DNA of 64,000 nucleotides, from NCBI RefSeq assembly GCF_001487165.1, contig NZ_LN913006.1, positions 3,338,045 through 3,402,044 on the forward strand. Reading direction: 5' to 3'. Shown here piece by piece: positions 43,991 through 53,604 of the stretch. The position numbers and the translations under genes were made by a program. The notes below the pieces were generated by a model. The model did not search any database. It had not been told where the DNA came from and was given only the letters and a program-made list of their open reading frames with translations. Source of the DNA: Blautia massiliensis (ex Durand et al. 2017) (GTDB lineage: Bacteria; Bacillota; Clostridia; Lachnospirales; Lachnospiraceae). Position 1 is the stretch's first letter. The number at the start of each line of letters is the position of its first letter.

Positions 43991-45712
43991 CTACATATTG
44001 TAATATGCAGCATACAATCCATTCTTCTCAAGCAGTTCAGCATGAGTGCCTCTTTCGGCGATACCCTCCTCCGTGATCACAATGATCTCATCCGCATCAC
44101 GGATCGTAGAAAGCCGGTGCGCGATCGTAATGGTAGTACGATTTTTTGAAAGTTCCTCCAGACTCTTCTGAATCCAACGTTCGCTTTCGTTATCCAGAGC
44201 GCTGGTGGCCTCATCCAGGATCAGGATCGGAGGATTCTTAAGGAATACACGTGCAATGGAAATCCGCTGCTTCTGTCCGCCGGAAAGGCGTGTGCCACGT
44301 TCTCCGACATAAGTGTCGTATTTATCCGGAAGCTCCATGATAAAGTCATGGATACTCGCACATTTGGCGGCTTTGATGATCTCTTCATCGGAAGCTCCGG
44401 GCTTTCCGTAGGCAATATTATCCTTGATGGTTCCATCAAAAAGATAGACATCCTGCTGTACCATACCGATCTGGCTTCGAAGGCTCTTAAGAGTCAGCCC
44501 GCGGATATCCTTTCCGTCTACAGTAATGGAACCGCCGGTCACATCATAAAATCTGGGCAGGAGAGAGCAGATCGTGGTTTTTCCGCTTCCGGAAGGTCCC
44601 ACCAGGGCAATGGATTTTCCTGCCGGGATATCAATAGAGATATCGGAAAGCACAGGAGTTTCATCATCGTTGTAATGAAAAGAAACATGGTCGTAACGCA
44701 CATGTCCTTTCACGTCCGTAAGCTCCGCAGCGTTGTCTGCATCCCTGATCTCGGATTCTGTTTCCATCACATCCAGGAATCTTCGGAAACCGGAAAGTCC
44801 CTTCTGCATCATTTCCACAAGTTCCACCAGGATCTGGATGGGGCTGATAAAGATTCCGATATACAGGGCATACATGGCAAGATCTGCAGTTTGCATTTCA
44901 CCCTGGGCGATCAGATATCCGCCATAAACCAGAGTTACCAGATACATCATTCCCTGGAAGAAAAGATTGGAGCTCATGAAACTTCCCATGCAGTGGTAGT
45001 TATCCCTTTTGGAAACAAGGAACGCCTCGTTGCTTTTCTTAAATTTCTCACGCTCAATGTCCTCATTTGCGAAGGACTGCACAACACGGATTCCGGAAAG
45101 GGTATCCTGAAGACTTGCGTTCACATCACCGATCTTGCGCCTGTTTTCCATAAAAGTCTCCTGCATTTTTGCATTCTGGCGGAAGGAAAACACAAACATC
45201 ACGATCACCAGGAGGATCAGCGGCAGTGCAAGTTTTTTGTTGATAAAGAACAGGAAGATAAAAGCACCGACAATTTTTACCAGAGAGATAAAAAGATTCT
45301 CAGGTCCATGATGTGCAAACTCGGAAATGTCAAAAAGGTCACTGACCAGCTTACTCATCATCTGACCGGAATTATTCCTGCTGTAATAGGAAAAAGACAG
45401 CTCCTGATAGTGGTCAAAAAGCTCCCGGCGCATATCACGCTCCATCTTTGCGCCCATCATATGTCCCTGATAGGTGACATAATATTTGCAGAGACTTTGC
45501 ACAATGTACATAACAAAAAGAGAAGCTGCAATCACAGGGAGGGCATGAAGAATCATATCCTTATCCTGTGTAAAGAGAGTTTTTGTCATAGTACGAAGAA
45601 TCTGGGGATAAGCAAGATCTACCAGACTGATAACGGCTGCACAGATCAGGTCAATAAAAAAGACCGCTTTGTACGGGCCGTAGTAGTGGATGAATTTCTT
45701 GATGGTATTCAT
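43991..45712 (-). CDS. ABC exporter, fused membrane and ATPase domains
   Basis: A 573-residue half-transporter: six membrane helices (about 15-310, type IV exporter fold) and an ATPase domain with Walker A GPSGSGKTTICSLLPRF, signature RLSGGQKQR, Walker B ILILDEATSALD and switch HRLSTI. It resembles MsbA/BmrA-type lipid or drug exporters working as homodimers. GGAGGT nine bases before ATG 45712 sets the start. No substrate clue in the neighbourhood. Confidence 0.92.
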   Translation of the reverse strand: MNTIKKFIHYYGPYKAVFFIDLICAAVISLVDLAYPQILRTMTKTLFTQDKDMILHALPVIAASLFVMYIVQSLCKYYVTYQGHMMGAKMERDMRRELFDHYQELSFSYYSRNNSGQMMSKLVSDLFDISEFAHHGPENLFISLVKIVGAFIFLFFINKKLALPLILLVIVMFVFSFRQNAKMQETFMENRRKIGDVNASLQDTLSGIRVVQSFANEDIEREKFKKSNEAFLVSKRDNYHCMGSFMSSNLFFQGMMYLVTLVYGGYLIAQGEMQTADLAMYALYIGIFISPIQILVELVEMMQKGLSGFRRFLDVMETESEIRDADNAAELTDVKGHVRYDHVSFHYNDDETPVLSDISIDIPAGKSIALVGPSGSGKTTICSLLPRFYDVTGGSITVDGKDIRGLTLKSLRSQIGMVQQDVYLFDGTIKDNIAYGKPGASDEEIIKAAKCASIHDFIMELPDKYDTYVGERGTRLSGGQKQRISIARVFLKNPPILILDEATSALDNESERWIQKSLEELSKNRTTITIAHRLSTIRDADEIIVITEEGIAERGTHAELLEKNGLYAAYYNM

Positions 45713-45790
45713 CGGAAAAGTACCTCCGTTTTTATGAAATGTATAGTGTTGTCTGGGCAAAAAAACATTGCTGCCGGACATTCTATGTTC

Positions 45791-45818
45791 ATCTTATCAT
45801 AAGTAAGAATAAAGTCAA
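45791..45818 (-). promoter_or_regulatory. Promoter of the ABC exporter
   Basis: Minus strand TTGACT (45813-45818), 16-nt spacer, extended -10 TGA-TAAGAT (45791-45796). Confidence 0.6.
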
Positions 45819-45975
45819 GATAAGTGAATTTCAGGTCTGTTTCGTTTCTGCATACTTTCTGAGAATAGAAGCTATATGGCTGCTGTTCACAGGGAATATT
45901 CCGCGAGGGATTGCTGGCAACGGAGCGGATAGTGATATGAGGAGATATATTTTTGGGAAAAAATCAAATTACTCC

Positions 45976-46004
45976 TTGACACAGAAGAACAAAACCCGTA
46001 TAGT
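45976..46004 (+). promoter_or_regulatory. Promoter of ptsG
   Basis: TTGACA (45976-45981), 17-nt spacer, TATAGT (45999-46004). Transcription would start near 46011, just before the antiterminator site. Confidence 0.82.
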
Positions 46005-46018
46005 GTATTTCAGATTTG

Positions 46019-46046
46019 GTGTGTAACTGATAAGCAGGCATTAACC
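46019..46046 (+). promoter_or_regulatory. Ribonucleic antiterminator (RAT) site
   Basis: GTGTAACTGATAAGCAGGC followed by ATTAACC fits the LicT/SacY/GlcT-type RAT pattern (TACTG...GCAGGC..ACC). It begins at the predicted transcript start and its 3' end overlaps the left arm of the terminator at 46043-46096. The binding protein is probably the LicT-family protein encoded after ptsG. Confidence 0.78.
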
Positions 46047-46096
46047 AGTCATAAATGTTATTATTTGACGTTTATGGGGGTTGGTGTCTTTTTTTG
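46043..46096 (+). terminator. Leader terminator controlled by the RAT
   Basis: ACCA...CATAAA (46044-46055) pairs with TTTATG...TGGT (46071-46085), followed by GTCTTTTTTT. Folding of the RAT would exclude this stem. Confidence 0.72.
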
Positions 46097-46150
46097 TTGC
46101 CCACTTAAAAGACTCCCGCTCCAAAACGTCGAAAGAAAAGGAGAGAAAAC

Positions 46151-48403
46151 ATGAAAGACAAGATTTTCGGAGTTTTGCAGCGAGTGGGACGTTCCTTTAT
46201 GCTTCCCATAGCAATCCTTCCTGTGGCAGGCCTGCTTCTTGGATTCGGCAGTTCCTTCACAAATGAAACAACCATTGCAACCTACGGACTTCAGAAGATT
46301 CTGGGAGACGGAACGATTTTACATGCACTCCTGATCATTATGAACAAAGTCGGAAGCGCGGTATTTGATAACCTGCCGCTGATCTTTGCAGTAGGTGTGG
46401 CCATCGGTATGGCAAAAAAAGAGAAAGAGGTAGCAGCTCTTTCTGCACTGATCGCTTACTTTGTTATGAATGTAGCCATCAATGGTATGCTGGTAGTAAA
46501 TGGTAAGATCACAGCAGACGGACAGATCGCAAAAAGCGTTCTGGAAGGTACTGTAACCTCTGTCTGCGGCATCCAGTCCTTACAGATGGGTGTGTTTGGC
46601 GGTATCATCGTCGGCCTTGGTGTTGCGGCACTGCACAACCGTTTTCATAAGATCGTGCTTCCAAACGCACTTTCCTTCTTCGGTGGTTCCAGATTTGTGC
46701 CCATCATTTCCACCATTGTATATATGTTTGTGGGAATCCTGATGTATTTCGTATGGCCGGCAGTCCAGAACGGTATTTATGCTCTGGGCGGTCTTGTAAC
46801 AGGCAGCGGCTATATCGGAACTCTGATCTTCGGTATTATCAAACGTGCGCTGATCCCCTTCGGACTTCATCACGTATTTTATATGCCATTCTGGCAGACA
46901 GCCGTTGGCGGGACTATGGAGGTTGCAGGCCAGATGGTACAGGGCGGACAGAACATCTTTTTCGCCCAGCTTGCAGATTCCGCAAATGTAGCGCATTTCA
47001 GCGCAGATGCAACAAGATATTTTTCCGGAGAGTTCATTTTCATGATCTTCGGTCTTCCGGGAGCAGCTCTTGCCATGTACCGCTGTGCAAAGCCTGAGAA
47101 GAAAAAAGCAGCAGGCGGACTTCTTCTTTCCGCAGCCCTTGCATGTATGCTTACAGGAATCACAGAGCCACTGGAGTTCTCTTTCCTGTTTGTAGCTCCT
47201 GCATTGTTTGCGGTACAGGTTGTTCTTGCAGGCGCGGCTTATATGATCGCACATATGCTGAACATTGCAGTAGGACTTACCTTTTCCGGCGGTTTCCTGG
47301 ATCTGTTCCTGTTCGGAATCCTTCAGGGAAATGCAAAGACAAGCTGGCTCAGGATTATCCCGGTAGGTATCATTTACTTTATTCTCTATTATGTGATTTT
47401 CACCTTCCTGATCAAAAAGTTCAACTTCAAGACTCCGGGACGTGAGGATGACGACACAGAAACAAAGCTTTATACAAAAGCAGATGTAAACGCGAGAAAA
47501 GAAGCCGGAAAAGCCGGTGAAGCAGCAGGAAGCACATCCGCAGATCCGGTAAGTGAAGCCATCACAGCCGGTCTTGGCGGAAAGAAAAACATCAGTGATG
47601 TGGACTGCTGTGCAACAAGACTCCGTATCACCGTCCATGATGCAGCAAGAGTTAACGACGACATTCTGAAAACAACAGGCTCCAGAGGAATCGTGAAAAA
47701 GGGCCAGGGCATCCAGATCATCTATGGCCCGCAGGTAACTGTGATTAAGTCCAAACTGGAGGATTATCTGGAGACAGCGCCGAATGAATATTTTGAAGGC
47801 GTAAATGAGGCAGTAACAGACAATGCAGAAAATCAGGCTCAGTCTGATACAGAGCATACAGCAGAAAGTACAGGTGAGGCTGCTCAGAACACAGCTCCGA
47901 CATCCGAAGCCAACACGCAGCCGGAGAAAAAGATTCTCAGAACAGCGATTGTCTACAGCCCGGTAACCGGTATCGCCGCAGATCTTTCCACAGCGCCGGA
48001 TGAAGGCTTTGCGGAAGGAATGATGGGAGAGGGTGCTGTAGTCACACCGAAGGACCCGGTGATCTGTGCTCCGGAAGATGGCGAGGTAGAGTTTATTTTT
48101 GACACAAAGCATGCCATCGGATTCCAGACAGATACAGATCTTCCTATGCTCCTCCATATCGGCATTGACACTGTAAAGCTGGAAGGAAAAGGCTTCGAGA
48201 TCCTGGTAGAGCAGGGACAGCATGTAAAAAAAGGCGAGCCGTTGATGAAGATTGACATCCCGTATCTTACAGAAAACGCTCCGTCCTTATGTTCTCCGAT
48301 CCTTTGCACAGAGATCGAGGATAATCAGAGAGTACGCCTTCTTGCCAATGGAGAGATCAAGGCAGGAGAGCCGCTGTTCGCAGTAGAGACTGTGGAAGAA
48401 TAG
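46151..48403 (+). CDS. ptsG: PTS glucose-type EIICBA permease
   Basis: A 750-residue PTS transporter in the order C-B-A. The EIIC part (about 1-420) has GRSFMLPIAILPVAGLLLG, FGLHHVFYMPF and GITEPLEFSFLF. EIIB carries the phosphorylated cysteine in DCCATRLR (Cys487). After an Ala/Glu-rich linker (about 545-595), EIIA carries the active histidine in LLHIGIDTV (His669). GLHHVF and full length favour glucose; N-acetylglucosamine is the alternative. Expression is governed by the RAT/terminator in its leader. Confidence 0.92.
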   Translation: MKDKIFGVLQRVGRSFMLPIAILPVAGLLLGFGSSFTNETTIATYGLQKILGDGTILHALLIIMNKVGSAVFDNLPLIFAVGVAIGMAKKEKEVAALSALIAYFVMNVAINGMLVVNGKITADGQIAKSVLEGTVTSVCGIQSLQMGVFGGIIVGLGVAALHNRFHKIVLPNALSFFGGSRFVPIISTIVYMFVGILMYFVWPAVQNGIYALGGLVTGSGYIGTLIFGIIKRALIPFGLHHVFYMPFWQTAVGGTMEVAGQMVQGGQNIFFAQLADSANVAHFSADATRYFSGEFIFMIFGLPGAALAMYRCAKPEKKKAAGGLLLSAALACMLTGITEPLEFSFLFVAPALFAVQVVLAGAAYMIAHMLNIAVGLTFSGGFLDLFLFGILQGNAKTSWLRIIPVGIIYFILYYVIFTFLIKKFNFKTPGREDDDTETKLYTKADVNARKEAGKAGEAAGSTSADPVSEAITAGLGGKKNISDVDCCATRLRITVHDAARVNDDILKTTGSRGIVKKGQGIQIIYGPQVTVIKSKLEDYLETAPNEYFEGVNEAVTDNAENQAQSDTEHTAESTGEAAQNTAPTSEANTQPEKKILRTAIVYSPVTGIAADLSTAPDEGFAEGMMGEGAVVTPKDPVICAPEDGEVEFIFDTKHAIGFQTDTDLPMLLHIGIDTVKLEGKGFEILVEQGQHVKKGEPLMKIDIPYLTENAPSLCSPILCTEIEDNQRVRLLANGEIKAGEPLFAVETVEE

Positions 48404-48440
48404 GAAATTTTTCAGCAATAATATAGAAGATTGGTTTTGT

Positions 48441-48473
48441 GAAAAGCGCGCCTAATGCCCGGGCGCGCTTTTC
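48441..48473 (+). terminator. Intrinsic terminator after ptsG
   Basis: GAAAAGCGCGCC pairs with GGCGCGCTTTTC (about 12 bp). Confidence 0.88.
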
Positions 48474-48642
48474 CTGTGGCAAAGAAAATAACTGTCTGTC
48501 AGAAGGGCTTTACACAAAAGAAAGATTCTGTTACGATAAAGAAAATCAACAGCTGCAGACAAAAATGTCGACTGAAAATCCGGGGTAGACAGTGGTGGAA
48601 TGTGGAAAAGCAGCAGGATATATAAAAATGGTGGGGAAAAAG

Positions 48643-49470
48643 ATGTACAGAGTGAGCAAGGTATTAAACAATAACGGCATCATTGCCATAAATATGGAAG
48701 AAAACCAGGAATATGTACTTCTGGGAAAAGGTGTGGGATTTGGAAATAAGGTCAGCCAGCGTTTTGAGGCTCCGGCAGACTGTACCATTTACAGGCTGGC
48801 TCAGGAGACAGAACGTGGCTCAGCAAAAGAACTGGCAAAGAGCGTAGCACCGGAATTTCTGGAGATCGCAGATGAGATATTGAGAGAAGCTGAGAAGACC
48901 TTTGGGGATACCATAGACAGAAGGATCCTGTTTCCCCTTGCTGATCATATTTCCTTTGCAGTGGGACGTATCCGGAATCATGAGCAGATCAGCAATCCTC
49001 TGACTGATGATATCAAGGTGCTTTTTTACAGCGAATTCAAGGTGGCGGAGAGATTGAAGAAGATCCTGAAGGAGCGGATGGATATTGAGATCGACGAGCA
49101 TGAGGTGGGATATGTGGCACTTCATATTCACTCAGCACTTGGAGATGAAAAGGTGTCTGTTGCCATGCAGACAGCAAGAACGGTACGGGAATGCATTGCC
49201 ATGATCGAGATGGCCACAGGAAGAAAGATCGATGTGATCTCTCTATCCTACAACCGTATGATGAACCATATCAAATATATGGTAGCCCGTGTCTCCACAG
49301 GGGAGACACTGAAGCTGGATATGAATGAATATATAGAAGAAAAATATCCGGAATCCTACAGGATCGCAGAGGATGTCTGCGAGAGTCTGGGCAAAAGCCT
49401 TGGGAAAAAGCTGGACCCTATCGAGATTGGTTATCTTGCCATGCATATTGAGCGGACAGTGGAACAATAA
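48643..49470 (+). CDS. LicT/BglG-family transcriptional antiterminator
   Basis: A 275-residue antiterminator: RNA-binding CAT domain (1-55; YRVSKVLNNNGIIAI, GKGVGFG), then two PTS regulation domains (about 70-170 and 175-275) with histidines in ADHISFAV, HEVGYVALHIHSAL, SYNRMMNHIKYM and EIGYLAMHIERTV. Family members bind RAT hairpins when phosphorylation by the PTS signals substrate. ATG 48643 matches the family N-terminus; longer starts do not. The target is most likely the RAT in front of ptsG. Confidence 0.92.
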   Translation: MYRVSKVLNNNGIIAINMEENQEYVLLGKGVGFGNKVSQRFEAPADCTIYRLAQETERGSAKELAKSVAPEFLEIADEILREAEKTFGDTIDRRILFPLADHISFAVGRIRNHEQISNPLTDDIKVLFYSEFKVAERLKKILKERMDIEIDEHEVGYVALHIHSALGDEKVSVAMQTARTVRECIAMIEMATGRKIDVISLSYNRMMNHIKYMVARVSTGETLKLDMNEYIEEKYPESYRIAEDVCESLGKSLGKKLDPIEIGYLAMHIERTVEQ

Positions 49471-49498
49471 ATGTAAATGGCTGATCCGCCTCAGGGAT

Positions 49499-50377
49499 TT
49501 ACACAATAAATTCAATAGCTTTTTTGACAGCAGTACTCATGGCAGTACTGCTGTTTGTGACTAAGCAGACCTCTCTCTGAGGGAGCGGCTCCTTAAGCTG
49601 AAGGGCAAAAATCTTCCCGTCATTGATCACTTCCCGGGCAAGGGGCTCGGGGTAAAAGCCGATTCCCAGATTGTGGACGATCATGGGAAGGACCTGGTCT
49701 GTAGTTGCTGCCTCGATGTCAGGATGAAAAGAAACACGGTTTTCCATAAAGTAATTCATATACATTTCTCTGGTGCTGGTCCCTTCCGCAAGACCTACAA
49801 AGGGCAGATCCTGAAGCTCATGGATGCTGATAGGGGCAGTGGTCAGATCCTTATATTTGCTTCCGCATACAAGGATCTCCCGGTAACGCAGGAGACTTTT
49901 TTTCTGTAAGGGCTTGCGGATGGAGATCGGAGTGGTGACAATAGCGAAATCCACCGCATAATTTTTCAGTGCCTGTACTGCCTGAGGAGTAGAATGGTTA
50001 AAGAGGCGCAGGCGAACATGGGGATATTGCTCGCGGAACAGCTCCAGCTTTTCGAGAAGGATCAGACGCAGGGCATTTTCGCTGGCGCCGATGGAAACCA
50101 GACCATGCTCCAGCTCTCCGTTCTGGCGGATTTCCTCCTCGCCGATGGACAGCTGCTCAAAAGCCAGGGCAACGTGTTCATAAAGCTGGCGGCCTTCCGG
50201 TGTAAGTGCGATTCCTTTGTTGGAGCGGAGAAAGAGCGTACATTTCAGCTCCTGCTCCAGGTTGTTCATACAGCGGGTGATATTTGGCTGGTTGTTGTGA
50301 AGAGCTCTTGCCGCCTTGGTAAAGCTCTTATACTGGGCTACATAATAAAAGATCCGGTAGTAGTCGTAAGTGATCAT
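49499..50377 (-). CDS. LysR-family regulator
   Basis: A 292-residue regulator with an N-terminal winged helix-turn-helix (YYVAQYKSFTKAARALHNNQPNITRCMNNLE, residues 11-41, shown as YYVAQYKSFTKAARAL and QPNITRCMNNLE) and a LysR substrate-binding domain (about 90-290). It diverges from the DUF1275 gene across 124 nt, the usual arrangement of a LysR protein and its target; the inducer is unknown. Confidence 0.92.
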   Translation of the reverse strand: MITYDYYRIFYYVAQYKSFTKAARALHNNQPNITRCMNNLEQELKCTLFLRSNKGIALTPEGRQLYEHVALAFEQLSIGEEEIRQNGELEHGLVSIGASENALRLILLEKLELFREQYPHVRLRLFNHSTPQAVQALKNYAVDFAIVTTPISIRKPLQKKSLLRYREILVCGSKYKDLTTAPISIHELQDLPFVGLAEGTSTREMYMNYFMENRVSFHPDIEAATTDQVLPMIVHNLGIGFYPEPLAREVINDGKIFALQLKEPLPQREVCLVTNSSTAMSTAVKKAIEFIV

Positions 50378-50501
50378 GTATTGTCTCCATCCTGTGATAT
50401 GATTTTAATATGTTTACGATATTAATAATACTTTTTACATTTGCTTCTGAGCAAACTATAATACACCCGAGGAAAAAAATCAATGACAGGAGTGATTTAG
50501 A

Positions 50502-51191
50502 GTGGTTTCAGGAGGCAGAAAGCTGCAGAGCGCAGACCGGCAGATGTCAGAAGCTTTTATCACAAGTGTATTTCTGGCAATGTCCGGCGGATTTCAGGAT
50601 GCCTACACATACTTTACAAGAGATGAGGTGTTTTCCAACGCCCAGACAGGCAACGTGGTTCTGATGAGCCAAAATTTTATGACAGGACAGTGGGGAGACG
50701 GTTTAAGGTATCTGTTTCCTATTTTAGCTTTTGCCATTGGCGTTGTAGCGGCGGAGCGAATCCAGAATACCTTTAAATATGCAAAAAAACTTCACTGGAG
50801 GCAGATGATCCTGCTGATCGAGATCCTGATCCTTTTTGCGGTGGGATTTATGCCGGGAGAATTGGATATGCTGGCAACCGTACTGGTATCCTTTTCCTGC
50901 GCCATGCAGGTACAGACCTTCCGGAAGGTGGGCGGTTATTCCTATGCAAGCACTATGTGCATCGGAAATTTACGAAGCGGCACGGCGGCGTTGTCCGTGT
51001 ATTGTCGTGAAAAACGTCCGGAACAGCTGAAGCAGGCTCTTTATTATTTCGGAATAATTTTCTTTTTTGCCATTGGAGCCGGTGGCGGAGGAAATCTGTC
51101 CATGAGGCTGGGAATCCCGGCAATCTGGGTATCGGATGTTTTGCTTCTGATCAGCTTTATTCTGATGTTTTCCAGTAAACATAGAGATTAG
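50502..51191 (+). CDS. DUF1275 (YoaK-like) membrane protein
   Basis: A 229-residue membrane protein with about six helices and the family segments GGFQDAYTYFTRDEVFSNAQTGNVV (parts), QVQTFRKVGGYSYASTMCIGNLRSG. DUF1275 is widespread in bacteria with no settled function. The start is GTG with CAGGAGTGA upstream; the internal ATG at 50544 is an alternative. Likely controlled by the divergent LysR protein. The next gene begins 15 nt after its stop. Confidence 0.85.
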   Translation: MVSGGRKLQSADRQMSEAFITSVFLAMSGGFQDAYTYFTRDEVFSNAQTGNVVLMSQNFMTGQWGDGLRYLFPILAFAIGVVAAERIQNTFKYAKKLHWRQMILLIEILILFAVGFMPGELDMLATVLVSFSCAMQVQTFRKVGGYSYASTMCIGNLRSGTAALSVYCREKRPEQLKQALYYFGIIFFFAIGAGGGGNLSMRLGIPAIWVSDVLLLISFILMFSSKHRD

Positions 51192-51206
51192 AAAGGGTGA
51201 GGAATT

Positions 51207-51962
51207 GTGGAAAACAGCACATTATTCCCAAGAGAGGAAAAGGCGGAGCTTTTATTTGAAAAGATCCTGAAGGATCCGGAGGCGTGCAGACGGCTGACGG
51301 AGACCTTCTATGAATCCATGGATGCGGATACAGACATAGAATGCGGATATCTTCCTCCGGAAAAATTCGCCTATGCATTGCTGGACGCATATAAAAACCG
51401 TGATCTGACAGCTCTCCTTATGGCGATCTGCCAGAACAGTATGTTTGATCTTCTGCGAAATTCTTTTCTGGCACCGTTCAGGTTCAATGCAGATGGACAG
51501 GAGAATCCGGTATTTCTCACAGATGAAAAAGGAAATTTTCTGCGGGAAAAGGGAATCCATGTAAGTGACAGGGATTACGACCGATTTCGCAGGATATACA
51601 GGGAGAAACCTGGTGTAAAGATGTATCTGGCGTATGGCTACCGGAAGCGACATGCCTATGATGAAGCTACCATGGAAGTAGAAGAGTACAAAATGGGCGA
51701 ACATATCGGTGTGTTGCTGGTGTATGAGCTTCCGGACAGCGTAAGGGAAAAGGAAACGGAGGCACAGGCCTATGCGGCTGTATGGGATATCATGATGGCA
51801 ATTCAGAAGAAGCTTCCAAGAGCCTTTGTATATTATGGGCAGGATTCTGTGGAGGATGGTGGAAAACGTTATGACGGACTGGGCGTTTTTCTCCCCATCC
51901 ATAAATTTGCGGACCGCTTGGAAAAAATGATCGGGATCGCGGATGAGATCGTAATGAAATAG
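51207..51962 (+). CDS. Hypothetical protein (unrecognised, 251 residues)
   Basis: No family recognised. The protein is soluble, acidic and without signal peptide, with an N-terminal helical half (ELLFEKILKDPEACRRLTETF) and a C-terminal half containing KMYLAYGYRKRHAYDEATMEVEEYKMGEH and a closing amphipathic helix. The GTG start has GGGTGAGG upstream. It lies 15 nt behind the DUF1275 gene and shares its terminator, so the two are probably co-transcribed and LysR-controlled. Confidence 0.75.
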   Translation: MENSTLFPREEKAELLFEKILKDPEACRRLTETFYESMDADTDIECGYLPPEKFAYALLDAYKNRDLTALLMAICQNSMFDLLRNSFLAPFRFNADGQENPVFLTDEKGNFLREKGIHVSDRDYDRFRRIYREKPGVKMYLAYGYRKRHAYDEATMEVEEYKMGEHIGVLLVYELPDSVREKETEAQAYAAVWDIMMAIQKKLPRAFVYYGQDSVEDGGKRYDGLGVFLPIHKFADRLEKMIGIADEIVMK

Positions 51963-51969
51963 AATGTAC

Positions 51970-52050
51970 AAAAAAGGACTGCTTTTGTATTGCTCCGGTT
52001 ATCAGAAGGATAGCTGATGACCGGAAGCTACAGAAAGCAGTCCTTTTTGT
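51970..52050. terminator. Bidirectional terminator
   Basis: AAAAAGGACTGCTTT (about 51971-51985) pairs with AAAGCAGTCCTTTTT (52034-52048); the inner stem CTCCGGT..ACCGGAAG closes it. It separates two convergent genes. Confidence 0.88.
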
Positions 52051-52057
52051 ATGCCAA

Positions 52058-53386
52058 TTAGGTGCAGTAGCGGAACATTTTGTCCGTAAGGATCCTGGCG
52101 AAAATAAGGCCCAGGGGAAGAGCAACGATGATCAGAATCGCAGCTGCAAACCAGGAGGCGGAAACATTCAGGGACATGATTCCCAGATTGTAGATTGCCC
52201 GGTAGAGATAAAGTCCGGGAACCATGATCACAATGGATGGTACGGTAATGGAAATCCTGGGATATCCCACTTTGGTTTTGATGAGGGAGGCCAGAAGTCC
52301 GGCTGTCAGTGCTCCGAAAAAAGCCGCGGCAGCAGGTGGGAAACCGGCAAGATCAACAAGCTCCAGACGTAAAGTGTTGGACAGTGCGCCGATGAATGCG
52401 GCAGCTGCGGCTAGACGGACAGGGCTGTTGAACATGACCGAAAAGCCGAATACCCCGCAGAAGCTTGCCAGAAGCCGGAACAGGATCCTCTGAGCTGCCG
52501 AAAGCTCCAGAGGCAGGAAATCCACAGGCTTCAGATGAAGAAGCAGTGCCATCAGCCAGGCAGAGACAGCAGCCACCATTACAACAATAATGGCGTAGGC
52601 CAGTCGTTCCAGACCGGAACGCATATCCAGCTTGGCAAGGTCGATCCCGCTTGTGATAAACGGAAAGCCCGGAATGATAAACAGCATGGAACAGATGTAC
52701 CCGGCCTCATGCTGGACGGAAATGTGGAACAGAAGCTCTGCCAGCTTCAGGAAGCCTGCATATACAAGACAGGCGGAGGAAACAGAAACTGCAATGCACA
52801 TAAACAGAGTAAAATGATGCTTGCCAAGCTTGCAGCGGATGGCGTTTCCGATGCCTGCGCCTGCAAAAGCCAGGATCATTTCCAGCGGGCCACCGCCCAG
52901 AAGAAAAGTAAATGCACCACAGGCCAGTGCAGAAGCCAGTCCCAGAGCTGCAGGGGAATAAAGCCCGTGGATCCGCTCGATCTCATCTAACTGACTGTGC
53001 AGTGCTTCGCCGCTCATATGGATACCCTCCGCAGGAAAATCACTGACAAAATGTTCCAGCCTGTTCAGTCTGGAAGTATTTACGCCGGTGGTAGTCAGAC
53101 TAAGTGCATGGGAAAAACTGCTCTCACCGTCAAAGCAGGTGTAGCTTATGGACATCAGTCCGATATCTGCGGAACAGGTGATACCAAGTGCTTCTGACAA
53201 TGTATTCATGGAACTCCGTACCCGCCAGGCACCGGTCCCACAGGAGAGAAGCATCATGCCTGTACGGCCGATCAGGGAAGCTTTTTCGGAAAGAGAAGCT
53301 TCGGTGATGGGCTGGCTGTTCCTGGTACTTACGTAGTTGTGCCAGGGGATTTCCATATGATTACGTTTGATTAGAATATCTGACAT
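52058..53386 (-). CDS. ThrE-family threonine/serine exporter, fused form
   Basis: A 442-residue protein combining an N-terminal ThrE (DUF1212) cytoplasmic region with the STRLNRLEHFVSDF segment (about 15-140), five hydrophobic helices, and a second ThrE_2 (DUF3815-like) group of helices (about 290-440; GFPPAAAAFFGALTAGLLA, ITVPSIVIMVPGLYLYRA). In many bacteria these halves are separate genes. It probably exports threonine, serine or similar small acids. ATG 53386 is preferred to the GTG at 53395; the ribosome site (AGAAGTGA) is weak. Confidence 0.85.
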   Translation of the reverse strand: MSDILIKRNHMEIPWHNYVSTRNSQPITEASLSEKASLIGRTGMMLLSCGTGAWRVRSSMNTLSEALGITCSADIGLMSISYTCFDGESSFSHALSLTTTGVNTSRLNRLEHFVSDFPAEGIHMSGEALHSQLDEIERIHGLYSPAALGLASALACGAFTFLLGGGPLEMILAFAGAGIGNAIRCKLGKHHFTLFMCIAVSVSSACLVYAGFLKLAELLFHISVQHEAGYICSMLFIIPGFPFITSGIDLAKLDMRSGLERLAYAIIVVMVAAVSAWLMALLLHLKPVDFLPLELSAAQRILFRLLASFCGVFGFSVMFNSPVRLAAAAAFIGALSNTLRLELVDLAGFPPAAAAFFGALTAGLLASLIKTKVGYPRISITVPSIVIMVPGLYLYRAIYNLGIMSLNVSASWFAAAILIIVALPLGLIFARILTDKMFRYCT

Positions 53387-53572
53387 AGAAATCACTTCTT
53401 TCTATATATTAAAATCATATAGTTGCTATTATAAATATATATAATAACTATAATCAGATATATTGTAGCCATTATTCTGAAAAAGTCAAGTATAGATGGA
53501 GTAAAATCTGACAGTACCAAAACGTCACTGTTAAAGATTTATCATTTTTTTGCGGAAAATGAATTTTTTTGG

Positions 53573-53600
53573 TTGCTTTTACGTACAATTTATGTATAAT
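53573..53600 (+). promoter_or_regulatory. Promoter of pckA
   Basis: TTGCTT (53573-53578), 16-nt spacer, TATAAT (53595-53600). Confidence 0.7.
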
Positions 53601-53604
53601 TGTG

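Noticed and set aside
44348..45802. 484-codon plus-strand frame opposite the ABC exporter
   Set aside because: Shadow of a clear ABC exporter; no start signals.
46580..48223. 547-codon minus-strand frame opposite ptsG
   Set aside because: Cys-rich shadow translation; EIICBA on the plus strand has all expected motifs.
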